A stretch of DNA of 54,908 nt. Origin: Comamonadaceae bacterium (lineage in GTDB: Bacteria; Pseudomonadota; Gammaproteobacteria; Burkholderiales; Burkholderiaceae_C). This document shows, piece after piece, positions 26,411 to 34,947 of the stretch; positions within the stretch are counted from its first letter, which is position 1, and every line of letters begins with the position of its first letter. Position numbers and translations under genes: made by a program. The notes below the pieces were generated by a model. The model was not told where the DNA came from. It saw nothing but the letters and a program-made list of their open reading frames with translations, and did no database searches. The stretch spans positions 1 through 54,908 of the forward strand of contig QZKF01000106.1 in assembly GCA_003599455.1 (NCBI GenBank), read 5' to 3'.

Positions 26411-27565
26411 ATGGCAGATGTGCACCAAATTAGCTTCTATCCCGTTGGAAACGGCGATACCACGCAAATCGTCATGTCGGGCGGTCGCCGAGTGTTGTTT
26501 GACTTCTGTCACCGGAACAAGGCGGAGGACTCCGACACCCCGGAAATCGATCTCAAAGCGCGCCTGAAGGACGATCTGAAGAAGGCCGACCGGGACTACT
26601 TCGATGTCGTTGCCTTCACGCATGCGGACCTGGACCACATCCAAGGAAGCACCGACTTTTTCGAACTGCAGCATGCGAAAAAGTACCACGGAGAAGGCCG
26701 CGTCAAGATCCGCGAGCTCTGGGTTCCGGCCGCCATGTTGCTAGAAGAAGCCGACAACGATCACCAGACCGAGGAGTACGTGCTTCTTCGGCAAGAGGCC
26801 AGACACCGCCTGCTCGAAGGCAAGGACATCCTGGTCTTCTCGAAACCCCAAGCAGTGGCCGATTGGCTGGAGCCGCTGTTGAACGCGCGGGGCGAGAGCG
26901 CATCTGCACGGGACCATCTGTTCATCGATGCCGGCAAAATCGTCCCTGGTTTCTCGCTCAATCAGGACCGCGTCGAGTTCTTCTGTCACTCACCCTTCAT
27001 CAAGCACTGCGACGAAGGCGACATCATCCGTAACCGCGCCTCACTGGTTTTCAATGTGCGATTCCGTGCGGACGGCGCGCATTTCGACTACCTCGAAGTT
27101 GGCGATGCCACCTGGGAAGAGATGGAAGACATCGTCAGCACGACCAAATACCACAAGAACGATGATCGACTTGCCTGGGACTTGTACAACATCCCGCACC
27201 ACTGCAGTTACCTGGCACTCAGTGACGAGAAGGGTGACAAGGAAACCGAACCCAAGCCGTTGATCAAGGATCTTCTGCAGATGGGGAAGAAGGATTCGTA
27301 CATCGTCAGTTGCAGCAAACCGGTGACTGACGTGAAGGAGTCGTACAGCCAAACGCAGCCGCCGCACATCCAGGCTCGGAAGGCCTACGAGCGCTACCTC
27401 AAAGAAGTTGGCGGTCGCAAGTTCCTCGTCACGATGGAAGAGCCCAATGCCAACAAGCCGGAGCCGATCACGTTCGAAATCACAAGCGGGGGCGTCACCT
27501 GGAAGCGCTCCGCATCCATTGGCGCACCGGCCATCATCCTGTCGACGCCGCCACGGGCAGGCTGA
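26411..27565 (+). CDS. Metallo-beta-lactamase-fold protein, first gene of the E2-E1-JAB operon
   Basis: 384 residues. The N-terminal MBL fold of the ComEC/Rec2-like branch opens with ISFYPVGNGDTTQIV and RRVLFDF. The metal motif is THADLDH (His71, Asp73, Asp75, His76). A later NIPHHCSYLAL supplies further ligands. Many members of this branch are hydrolases, but the substrate is unknown. I chose the ATG at 26411; a GTG at 26393 would add 6 residues. The protein ends PPRAG, a C-terminal glycine. Its stop overlaps the next start by 1 nt (TGATG), which ties it to the E1 gene. Confidence 0.75.
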   Translation: MADVHQISFYPVGNGDTTQIVMSGGRRVLFDFCHRNKAEDSDTPEIDLKARLKDDLKKADRDYFDVVAFTHADLDHIQGSTDFFELQHAKKYHGEGRVKIRELWVPAAMLLEEADNDHQTEEYVLLRQEARHRLLEGKDILVFSKPQAVADWLEPLLNARGESASARDHLFIDAGKIVPGFSLNQDRVEFFCHSPFIKHCDEGDIIRNRASLVFNVRFRADGAHFDYLEVGDATWEEMEDIVSTTKYHKNDDRLAWDLYNIPHHCSYLALSDEKGDKETEPKPLIKDLLQMGKKDSYIVSCSKPVTDVKESYSQTQPPHIQARKAYERYLKEVGGRKFLVTMEEPNANKPEPITFEITSGGVTWKRSASIGAPAIILSTPPRAG

Positions 27566-29814
27566 TGACCGAGGAGTTTCACGAACTCGTTGACGTCAGC
27601 GAGATTGCAGATGCGGCAGCACTGACGATTCCGCGTGCGAAGGCGTTATTCGACTCGGTCTTGCGGCAGCGCGACTACACAGTCGTCCAGCTCCTGCAGC
27701 ATTCTGCTGGTGATGTGCCAACGCTCGAATGCCTCGTCGTCGAGGTCGAATGCGATGGCGTTCCACCGAAGAACACGGCCGGCATCAACTACAGGGAGCG
27801 CTTGGCCCTCTGCGTCCCTGACGACCCCAAGTTGTTGATCGAAGTGCTGGCCCTGCGAAAGGATTTCCCGGTGCTGATACATCAGAACCAAGGTATCCCG
27901 GGCGCCGCAGCCAGCCTCTGCCTGTACTTTGAGCCCGTGGCCACCGTGATGCGCATGTGGACCCCACAGAGCTTCTTGCGTCGTATCCAGTGGTGGCTCG
28001 AAAAGAGCGCGCGGGGCGAATTGCACCCGGCGGATCAGCCAGTCGAGCATCTTTTCTTCGCGACCAAGTACGAGTTGGTCCTGCCTTGGAACCTTGCAGA
28101 ACTGCGCAAGAGCACTGCGCATCGCTTCGTGATCGCCAAGGGCTCGGAACGCCCGGACAAGGGCTTCACCTGCGTTCTGGAAGCGATCCCCCGAGATGAA
28201 GCGTTCAAGGCTGGCACAGCTGCGCCCATCGAGCTGGTTCTGCCGCCCGTGATACACGGTTTCGTTGAACGCGATCCCGTTACGCTTGGCCAACTTGCCG
28301 ACCTGTTGTCCAGACGAGGAATTGACCTCATCGCCGCATTACGAGCGGAGCTGCACGGCCGAGTTGGCGACGCAGGTATTGCAGCTACTGCCGACGCAAA
28401 ATTCACGGTACTGCTTCTGCATATTCCCATTTGCCGGGCCGACGGGGAACCCCCCGTCCGAACGAGCCACAGGGCGTTTGTCGTGATGATCGGCGCGATG
28501 GAGCTGGGCGTTGCGATCGGCGCATTGATGCTCCACGAGAAGCGACATTTCAAGGACTTGCTAAACACGCAGCCGGCGACTCAGTGGCGTACGCAAGACG
28601 TCCTCCCGATGGACGTCCTGAGCTGGAACGACACGGCAGCCGCCAGAAAACAATCGGGCATCCCCGAGGAAGGCCCTTCTGGCGTGCTGATCGGCGCGGG
28701 CTCTCTCGGTAGCGCGATGCTTAACCTGTGGGGCCGTGCTGGCTGGGGGCGGTGGACGGTCATCGACAAGGACCACGTCAAGCCGCACAACCTATCGCGT
28801 CACGTCGCTTACGCTCAGCACATCGGTGACCCTAAGGCCTCAGTGTTGGCCGACCTGCACGCTGCGGCCATGCATGGTGCCAGCGAAGTCACAGCGCTCA
28901 ACCTGGATGCCAGCGATTTCAAGCAAAGTGCGCTGACCGATGCTCTGACAGCCGCGAAGCTGGTGGTGGATGCATCAACCACACTCGAGTACCCGCGCGC
29001 CGCTAGCGCAGTCGATGCGTTCGCCCGGCACTGCTCCGTCTTCATCACACCCGATGGCAATGCGGCGGTGCTGCTCGCGGAGGATGCGCGGCGGTCACTA
29101 CGCCTGCGCACATTGGAAGCGCAGTACTACCGCGCACTGATCCAAGAAGCCTGGGGTAAGGATCACCTTGCCGGCAACGCAAGCTCGTTCTGGAGCGGCG
29201 CGAGCTGCCGTGACATTTCGATGGTCATGCCGTACTCGCGGATCATGGGGCAAGCTAGCACCTTGGCCGATCAGATCCCGCGCGCCGCTGAACGAGAAGA
29301 AGCTTTGATCCGTGTGTGGCAACGCGATCCCACCCGCGGCATGGTCAACGTGTACGAGGTGCCGCCGTTGTCGGAGCGGCGTATGAAACTCGGCGAATTC
29401 GACCTTTTCATTGACGCCGGCGTTGAAGGTCAGTTGAGGGAGTACAGAACGAAGGGCTTCCCCAACGAAACCGGCGGGGTGTTGCTCGGGTACTACGATT
29501 TCAACGTTGGCGCTGTCGTCGTGGTCGCAGGCCTTCCTGCGCCCCCGGACAGCAAGGCTAGCCCAGGCTCGTTCGAGCGCGGTATCGCTGGGTTGGCGGA
29601 CGCGGTCAGCGAAGCATCCAGACGAACCGCGGGCATCGTCAACTACATCGGCGAATGGCATAGCCATCCGCCGGGGCACTCGGCGTCACCCAGCAAGGAT
29701 GACCTGATTCAACTCGTTCATCTGGCGTTGGGCATGGCCGATGATGGCCTTCCCGGCGTTCAACTGATCGTCGGCGAAGACGACCTGCAGGTCCTGCAGG
29801 GCACGGTGAAGTGA
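27565..29814 (+). CDS. E2-like / E1 (ThiF) / JAB fusion protein of a bacterial ubiquitin-like system
   Basis: 749 residues with three parts. Residues about 1-200 are E2-like, with candidate catalytic Cys119 in AASLCLYFE and the helix region FLRRIQWWLEKSARGELHPADQP as in Cap2-type E2 domains. Residues about 370-560 are an E1 adenylation domain: nucleotide loop GAGSLGS (377-383), Asp401, NLSRH (409-413) and candidate catalytic Cys548 in SGASCRD. Residues about 615-745 are a JAB/JAMM isopeptidase: Glu635 in NETGGVLLG, His699 and His701 in EWHSHPPG, Ser710 and Asp713. One chain would thus activate, transfer and remove a modifier. CBASS splits these roles between Cap2 and Cap3. No ubiquitin-like gene is nearby. 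Confidence 0.85.
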   Translation: MTEEFHELVDVSEIADAAALTIPRAKALFDSVLRQRDYTVVQLLQHSAGDVPTLECLVVEVECDGVPPKNTAGINYRERLALCVPDDPKLLIEVLALRKDFPVLIHQNQGIPGAAASLCLYFEPVATVMRMWTPQSFLRRIQWWLEKSARGELHPADQPVEHLFFATKYELVLPWNLAELRKSTAHRFVIAKGSERPDKGFTCVLEAIPRDEAFKAGTAAPIELVLPPVIHGFVERDPVTLGQLADLLSRRGIDLIAALRAELHGRVGDAGIAATADAKFTVLLLHIPICRADGEPPVRTSHRAFVVMIGAMELGVAIGALMLHEKRHFKDLLNTQPATQWRTQDVLPMDVLSWNDTAAARKQSGIPEEGPSGVLIGAGSLGSAMLNLWGRAGWGRWTVIDKDHVKPHNLSRHVAYAQHIGDPKASVLADLHAAAMHGASEVTALNLDASDFKQSALTDALTAAKLVVDASTTLEYPRAASAVDAFARHCSVFITPDGNAAVLLAEDARRSLRLRTLEAQYYRALIQEAWGKDHLAGNASSFWSGASCRDISMVMPYSRIMGQASTLADQIPRAAEREEALIRVWQRDPTRGMVNVYEVPPLSERRMKLGEFDLFIDAGVEGQLREYRTKGFPNETGGVLLGYYDFNVGAVVVVAGLPAPPDSKASPGSFERGIAGLADAVSEASRRTAGIVNYIGEWHSHPPGHSASPSKDDLIQLVHLALGMADDGLPGVQLIVGEDDLQVLQGTVK

Positions 29815-29908
29815 TGCACGCGGTGCTGCGACTAAGTGTGCCGTCAGCAGGCCCAAGTGTCCGAGCAGCCCAGGGCGAGTTGCACAGCGCGATGCACTGG
29901 AGGACAAC

Positions 29909-30772
29909 ATGCCTGGCACCATGATTCTGCAAATATGGGACGTGCAGCATGGCGCGTGCGCCATGCTGACCCATGAATCCGAGTACGGCGTGCAGGGCCG
30001 CCTGGCGATGATCGACTCGGGCGACAACGGGACGACCGGCTGGAAGCCAAGCACCTACATCAAGAATTACTTGCGACGTGATGTGCTGGACTATCTGTTC
30101 ATCACGAATGCGGACCTCGACCACATGAGCGACCTGAATAATCTGTGGCGGGAAGGTATTACCGTGTCGTCCTTCTACAGGAATCGCAGTGTGTCGTCGG
30201 GCGCCTTGAGAATCATCAAGGAAGCAAGCGGCGAATTGACCGACGACATCGAGCGATACCTGACGCTTCACAGCGACTATGTGCATCCGCTCGATGCCCC
30301 GTTCGACCAAAGTATGGGCGGGATCACGGCGACCACGTTCTTCAATCCGTACCCACGCTTTTACGACACGAACAACTTGAGTCTCGTGGTGTTTTTCAAG
30401 TTCGGCCCGTTCAAGATCCTGTTTCCCGGTGACCTGGAAGAAGACGGTTGGCTGGCACTGCTAGAGCAGCCGGCCTTTCGCGCGGAGCTGGCCGGCACAA
30501 CGGTGCTGGTCGCCTCGCATCACGGCCGGTCGAATGGTTACTGTCAGCGCATATTCGACTACTTCACACCACAATCGATCGTCGTTTCGGACAAGTCCAT
30601 CGTCCATACCACGCAGAAGCCGCAGTATCAGTACGCGGTAGCGGATCACGGCGTACTGGTGTCCAACACGAACCGGCGCCGACGCTGTCTTACCACGCGC
30701 AAAGATGGCTGGATTCTGTTCAAGGTGTCGGAGAACGGGAACTACACAGTCACCACGGAGTACAACGGATGA
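29909..30772 (+). CDS. Second metallo-beta-lactamase-fold protein, ComEC-like
   Basis: 287 residues. Typical ComEC/Rec2 MBL elements are present: ILQIWDVQHGACAMLT, MIDSGDN, NNLSLVVFFKFGPFKILFPGDLEEDGW and LVASHHGRSNGY. The first metal motif reads TNADLDH (residues 66-72), so the leading His of the family is Asn67. Activity may be altered or lost. GGAGG lies a few nt before the ATG, and a 94-nt gap separates it from the E1 gene. The C-terminus is EYNG, again ending in glycine. Its stop overlaps the next gene as ATGA. Confidence 0.78.
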   Translation: MPGTMILQIWDVQHGACAMLTHESEYGVQGRLAMIDSGDNGTTGWKPSTYIKNYLRRDVLDYLFITNADLDHMSDLNNLWREGITVSSFYRNRSVSSGALRIIKEASGELTDDIERYLTLHSDYVHPLDAPFDQSMGGITATTFFNPYPRFYDTNNLSLVVFFKFGPFKILFPGDLEEDGWLALLEQPAFRAELAGTTVLVASHHGRSNGYCQRIFDYFTPQSIVVSDKSIVHTTQKPQYQYAVADHGVLVSNTNRRRRCLTTRKDGWILFKVSENGNYTVTTEYNG

Positions 30773-31473
30773 AAGACACCAAGGACTACAGCAGCAAGAC
30801 GCTGAAGGGCCGAAACCTTGCATGGCTGGTAGCGACGCTCGTGCTGGATGTCCTTGTGCTCTGGGTCATCGCATTCCACACCGCGATTGACGACCTTACG
30901 CCAACGACAGTAGCCGTCATTCGCGCCAGCCTGACAGCGCTGTTGCCTATCCCGGTCCTCATTCTTTCGTCGCTCATTTCGTCCGACCACAAGGCCATCC
31001 TGGTGTTCTGGCGAATCAAAAATCCGCTGCCAGGCGCACGCGCGTTCTCCGTGCACGCGCCGGCGGATCATCGTATCGATCTCGCAAAGCTGAAAAAAAA
31101 CGTGGGCGAGTTTCCAACCGCGGAAAGAGATCAGAACTCGAAATGGTATGGCCTGTACAAGCAGGTTGATTCCGATGCATCTGTGGTGGACAGCCACAAG
31201 AACTACCTTCTGTTTCGCGACATCGCCGCGATGTCGCTGCTGCTCGTCCCAACATTGCCGCTGGTTTTGTACTTCAGCGGCTTCGATTCCACGCGCATGT
31301 GCATCTCCGCAGCCTGGTTTCTGGGTCAGTACTTGGTCACCGCATTTGCTGCACGGACCACAGGGATTCGTTTCGTTCAGAACGTGTTGGCTGTCCATGC
31401 CAGTCGGAAAGTGGCCGGCTCAAAACCCACAGCGCCTAGGTCTGCATCAACGCCAGCGTCAAAGAATCAGTGA
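30769..31473 (+). CDS. S-4TM-like four-helix membrane protein
   Basis: 234 residues. Two predicted transmembrane hairpins are visible, at about 18-38 and 46-70, and at about 147-169 and 176-196. They are separated by a cytoplasmic stretch of about 75 residues containing FWRIKNPLPGARAFS and a Lys-rich helix. This is the plan of S-4TM proteins, which comparative genomics has proposed as membrane effectors in conflict systems. The family assignment rests on topology and context, not on a diagnostic motif. It is translationally coupled to the second MBL gene and is the likely membrane-disrupting or anchoring part of the operon. Confidence 0.6.
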   Translation: MKDTKDYSSKTLKGRNLAWLVATLVLDVLVLWVIAFHTAIDDLTPTTVAVIRASLTALLPIPVLILSSLISSDHKAILVFWRIKNPLPGARAFSVHAPADHRIDLAKLKKNVGEFPTAERDQNSKWYGLYKQVDSDASVVDSHKNYLLFRDIAAMSLLLVPTLPLVLYFSGFDSTRMCISAAWFLGQYLVTAFAARTTGIRFVQNVLAVHASRKVAGSKPTAPRSASTPASKNQ

Positions 31474-31586
31474 ATTTTGAGCGCCAACATGCTCAACCCT
31501 TGCGCAATCGTCCAGTGCCGGGAACACCCGTGCTCGCGATGCGACTGCTGAAGAAGAACGGCGTCCTTTGACGCAGCGAACTGACC

Positions 31587-32888
31587 ATGAGCAATGAACG
31601 CTACGAGCAAAGCCACTTCATAAAGTGGTGTCTTGAACATCCGGGACCATACACTCCCAGTGAAGAAATTGAGCTCCGCAAAGAGGCAATGGCAGCACTC
31701 GTCGAGTCCGTCAAAGCCGGAGATATCACCAGCCTGGATGGTGCTGAGTCACCGCTCTCCGAGCGCATTCGCGCTCAGCATGGAGTGACGGACTTCGAAA
31801 TGAACAGCAATTGGGTTGGATCGTCGCAGGACTGGATTTGCCCGTGTTGCGGCCGTTCTAAGTTTCAGGTGTCCCGGGTGGGCAAGAGGGGGCAGATCCT
31901 TGCAAAACTAGTGGTCCACCATGATCACATGAGCGAAGCCATGAAAGCTGCGTTTCATAGCGCCTTTGAAGCTGCTGGCACACGCGTGGAACAGATCGAT
32001 GGATGGCGACTGGTGGAACGCATGCGCGATGCCTTTGCCGCGTATGCTGAAGTCCTCGTATGCGAGGACTGCAACAACGCCGACACCGAAGCGAAAAAGC
32101 TGGCTGGATCGCCATCGTACTTTTCTTTCTCCATCGGGCAGATCAGACGTCTTATCCGTTCCGCCGATCACCGTCCGCATCTAGTTGAACCGGTGCGAGC
32201 AGAGGAGGTGTGGGCAGAAGCGGAGCCTGCCTACAAACTCCGCATCAAGCTTATCAGCGCCGTGGCTCACGCTGCTGCAACCGATGCCCACTGGTATGAA
32301 CCTCATGCTAGGGCAGCTGATCCCATTCCCGTTTTCGGCTTTGCTCGACGCTCTGTCGAGTCGGAGATCATCCGATGGGCTTACGCCGATCCACTGCTGA
32401 GGACGCTGGGCGCCAACACGAAAGTCTCGACTCCGAACTTGTCGCGATGGCGGCAGGTCGCGCAGAAGCCGGGAAAGCAGCTTCCGGCGAACTACCTTGC
32501 GATGTTGCGCACCGAGGAGTCGCATGGGCGATCATGGGAAGCTTTGCCAGATGACTGGCGCTGCCCGGTCTGTTACCGCAGCAAACACGAGTTGGTGTAC
32601 GTGGGAGAGCAGGGCAAAGTTATTTTTGCGATGAAGCTCGTCACAGCGCGCGGCGCTTGGGCCTCACTAACGCGCATCTGCAACCATTGCGAATCGACGC
32701 TCAGGAGCCTGAAGTGGGAGGGCGCACAACGCGCTGGCAAAGCGGCCCGAGATAGTTATAGCTTCGTCGAACCGGGAGAGCTAAGCCGGATCATCGTCGC
32801 CCGGCCTCATTCTGCGCATGTGATCCGGGAGAAGGAAGCCCAGGAACTGCTGGCAGATGTAGTGCAACGCATTTCGGAAGCGCGCTGA
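31587..32888 (+). CDS. HNH-nuclease-like protein with duplicated zinc-finger module
   Basis: 433 residues. The first module has CPCC (Cys85, Cys88), HHDH (111-114) and CEDCNN (Cys159, Cys162, Asn163), the order of an HNH/treble-clef nuclease. The second repeats the zinc part (CPVCYRSKHELVYVGEQGK, Cys326/Cys329, and CNHC, Cys365/Cys368) but has TARGA where the first has HHDH. It looks like an internal duplication in which one copy kept the catalytic residues. The gene starts 113 bp after the S-4TM-like gene, same strand, so it may belong to that operon or be a separate defence gene. The family is not recognised with certainty. Confidence 0.55.
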   Translation: MSNERYEQSHFIKWCLEHPGPYTPSEEIELRKEAMAALVESVKAGDITSLDGAESPLSERIRAQHGVTDFEMNSNWVGSSQDWICPCCGRSKFQVSRVGKRGQILAKLVVHHDHMSEAMKAAFHSAFEAAGTRVEQIDGWRLVERMRDAFAAYAEVLVCEDCNNADTEAKKLAGSPSYFSFSIGQIRRLIRSADHRPHLVEPVRAEEVWAEAEPAYKLRIKLISAVAHAAATDAHWYEPHARAADPIPVFGFARRSVESEIIRWAYADPLLRTLGANTKVSTPNLSRWRQVAQKPGKQLPANYLAMLRTEESHGRSWEALPDDWRCPVCYRSKHELVYVGEQGKVIFAMKLVTARGAWASLTRICNHCESTLRSLKWEGAQRAGKAARDSYSFVEPGELSRIIVARPHSAHVIREKEAQELLADVVQRISEAR

Positions 32889-33379
32889 ACAAATGCCGAC
32901 GTTTGCTGGCCATCGGAGAGCGCAACGCAGCGCGGCGTGGTGAACCAATGGCCAGGATCGCCGACTCCTCGCAAGTTCGTGTTCGAGAGCAGGGAGCGAA
33001 CGGCTCCCAGCGGTCCGGCTCGCTGGCCGATCAGGCCATCTGCTAACCTTGGGCAAATGGCTTCCAGTGTCCTAAAAGAGGGGCCGAAGATGGCGGAAAT
33101 GCTGTTGCAAACTTCGGCGATCGTTGACGATTGATGCGCTGGAGTAGCTGCCCCGCAAACCGAGTCCATCTCCCGCGCCAGCAAAAGCGCTCGTTTTTTG
33201 ACGGTAGAAGTGACGGTAAAGTGCGATGCCCCGACGCCAAAAAGCAAGCATCCATGCGGGTTTCCGGCCCTCGGAAACCATCGAGTGGGCTTGGTTGCTA
33301 AGTACGGGGTGCCGCCGCGGCCCGATTCCCGCGGCTCCTCATTAAGTAACCCGCTGCAGCGGCACAACGTTGTTGGCCG
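32889..33379. other. 491-bp stretch without a supported gene
   Basis: Open frames here lack ribosome sites and recognisable features. The stretch contains the direct repeat TGACGGTA at 33199-33206 and 33211-33218, which could be a remnant of recombinase arm sites given the integrase remnant that follows. Confidence 0.45.
33199..33218 (+). repeat. Direct repeat TGACGGTA x2
   Basis: Two exact 8-bp copies separated by 4 bp (TGACGGTA-gaag-TGACGGTA). They lie about 160 bp beyond the 3' end of the integrase remnant. A role as recombinase-binding sites is a guess. Confidence 0.35.
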
Positions 33380-33625
33380 TCAATATGGCGTCAATTCGCT
33401 CGCCCTACAGCCGCCTGCCTCACGCTTTTCTTCGGCATAGTCATGCTGCAATAATGACTGCGAACTTTGCTGCCCGGCAACATGAGATGGTTCTGGCCGA
33501 GATCATTTACGTCTGGCCTGACGCGTAGGGCTTGCAGCGTCGTAAAGGCAGTCCGGCGTAGGTCATGCGGCGTCCATGCCGTTTTTTTCCATCGGTCAGA
33601 ACCAGAGAGTTGTCATTCTTCTGAT
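33380..33625 (-). pseudogene. Tyrosine-integrase remnant with frameshifts
   Basis: Read leftward, the segment encodes the end of a phage-type integrase in three frames. The parts are HQKNDNSLVLTDGKK, then TAWTPHDLRRTAFTTLQALR continuing to GQNHLMLPGSKVRSHY, then QHDYAEEKREAGG ending at a stop at 33380. The catalytic HxLR box (HDLRR) and the tyrosine region (VRSHY) are recognisable. The first shift lies at an A7 run (about 33582-33588) and the second just after the HY. The 5' two thirds of the gene are missing; the DUF1173 gene ends at 33664. It is probably the relic of the element that carried the defence island. Confidence 0.75.
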
Positions 33626-33663
33626 GCCGATGCGCTCCGGAAGCTGAGGGCTGGCGCCGGGTC

Positions 33664-34938
33664 TCACTCTGCGCTGGCCGGCTCGGGCGAGGCAGACGGC
33701 TGGGCGTTGAACTGGCGCCGCGGCAGCGCAGGCATGTCGCTGAGGGCTGGGTTCCACCGCCAGGCAGGGCCGCTGGAGTCCGGCGTTGGCGCGGAACGAT
33801 CGGCCGGCAAGCGCGCATCCAGGTTGTGTTCGCGGTCGATGAACAAGGGGCAGGGCGTCGCGCCGCAGTCGAGCAAGCTGGCACACACCAGTGCCTGATC
33901 GCCTTGCATGTTGTACCCCAGGCCTTTGACAAAGCTGCGCCCCTGTCGAACCAGCGCCCCGACCAGTTGCCTGTCCCAGCCGTCGTCAACCGGCAGCCAC
34001 TGGCTGGTGGTGAGCATGAGGGACATTTCTACGATGCACGGTTTTCCGGCTTCGTCCACCCGAATGGTGGCGACCATGAGCAGGTGCAGGTCGGGCTCTG
34101 TGCTCCAGAGGCTGAGTTCGCGGTCAAAGCTTCTGCCCAGGCGCCGGTAGAGCGTATCGTCCAGTGCGAACGCCTGGTCTGGGAGATGTTTGATGACGGC
34201 TTTGTGCCCATAGCGGGTGGGCGCGATCTCCTTGAGCTCGGCTACTATGAGCAGCAAGGGCTGTGGTTGGCCATGTCTGGGCGCACTCCGGGCCCACAAC
34301 CATTTTCGGCGAGTCTGGATGGCGTCGCGCTGTTCCACTGAAAACACTTCCGGGATGTAAAGGCTGGCCTGCAGGGGCTGACCATGGGTGGTTTTGTTTT
34401 CTGCTGCCTGCAGCAGATGCCGCCGCACGGTGGCCCAGTTGCGCCGACCGGCGAACCCGGGCTTCCAGTGGGTCAGTTCGGCCTGGTCCCACAGGTAGTG
34501 GAGCAGGGCGCGCAAACCGAGTTTCTGGTCCTGTAAGGCCACGCTGCTGCTGGCGCTGCCCGCCGCCGGTTGAACGTGGTGGCCGGGCAGCTTGGTCATG
34601 GGGAAGTCCAGCCTGAGCGCCGTGACGCCCGTGAGCGGGTTTTCAACGATTGCAGAGCCCACCAGCGGGCCGAGACCTGAAAACTCGGCCGGTGGCTCGT
34701 AGGACGTGCAATCGGTGGCGTGCTGCCAGCCGGTGTTAGGCATGCGCTTGATGACGAAGCCATCGCTCAGGCGGGCCACATACATCTCAGCGCCTGGAGC
34801 ACCTGGCTTGCACAGGCAACGCGGCCGCAGGTGGTGGGCGTGGGCTTTTGCTATGGCTTCGGGGAAGTCGGGCATGGTCCGATCCCAAGACTGACCGCCA
34901 ATTTGATAGGCGGGTGCCGGTACGGGCGGGCTGTCCAC
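33664..34938 (-). CDS. DUF1173 family protein of conjugative elements
   Basis: 424 residues. It resembles the DUF1173 proteins found near type IV secretion genes (LRPRCLCKPGAPGAEMYVARLSDGFVIKRMPNTG, with HATDCTSYEPP after it). The Cys-x-Cys and later Cys/His residues near the N-terminus suggest metal binding. Its role in conjugation is unknown. The start is a GTG with AGGGGG 4 nt upstream; it follows the LPD7 gene by 9 nt. It is the last gene of the leftward transfer operon, next to the integrase remnant. Confidence 0.78.
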   Translation of the reverse strand: MDSPPVPAPAYQIGGQSWDRTMPDFPEAIAKAHAHHLRPRCLCKPGAPGAEMYVARLSDGFVIKRMPNTGWQHATDCTSYEPPAEFSGLGPLVGSAIVENPLTGVTALRLDFPMTKLPGHHVQPAAGSASSSVALQDQKLGLRALLHYLWDQAELTHWKPGFAGRRNWATVRRHLLQAAENKTTHGQPLQASLYIPEVFSVEQRDAIQTRRKWLWARSAPRHGQPQPLLLIVAELKEIAPTRYGHKAVIKHLPDQAFALDDTLYRRLGRSFDRELSLWSTEPDLHLLMVATIRVDEAGKPCIVEMSLMLTTSQWLPVDDGWDRQLVGALVRQGRSFVKGLGYNMQGDQALVCASLLDCGATPCPLFIDREHNLDARLPADRSAPTPDSSGPAWRWNPALSDMPALPRRQFNAQPSASPEPASAE

Positions 34939-34947
34939 AGCGCCCCC

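Noticed and set aside
33310..33345. Possible tRNA 3' end (CGATTCCCGCGGCTCC) as an attachment site
   Set aside because: The T-loop-like text is suggestive, but no matching acceptor stem or cloverleaf can be formed upstream, and the arm GCCGCGG/CCGCGGC is better explained as a simple inverted repeat.
33507..33989. 160-residue minus-strand frame overlapping the DUF1173 gene end
   Set aside because: Only its last part belongs to the integrase remnant; the rest is DUF1173 read out of frame.
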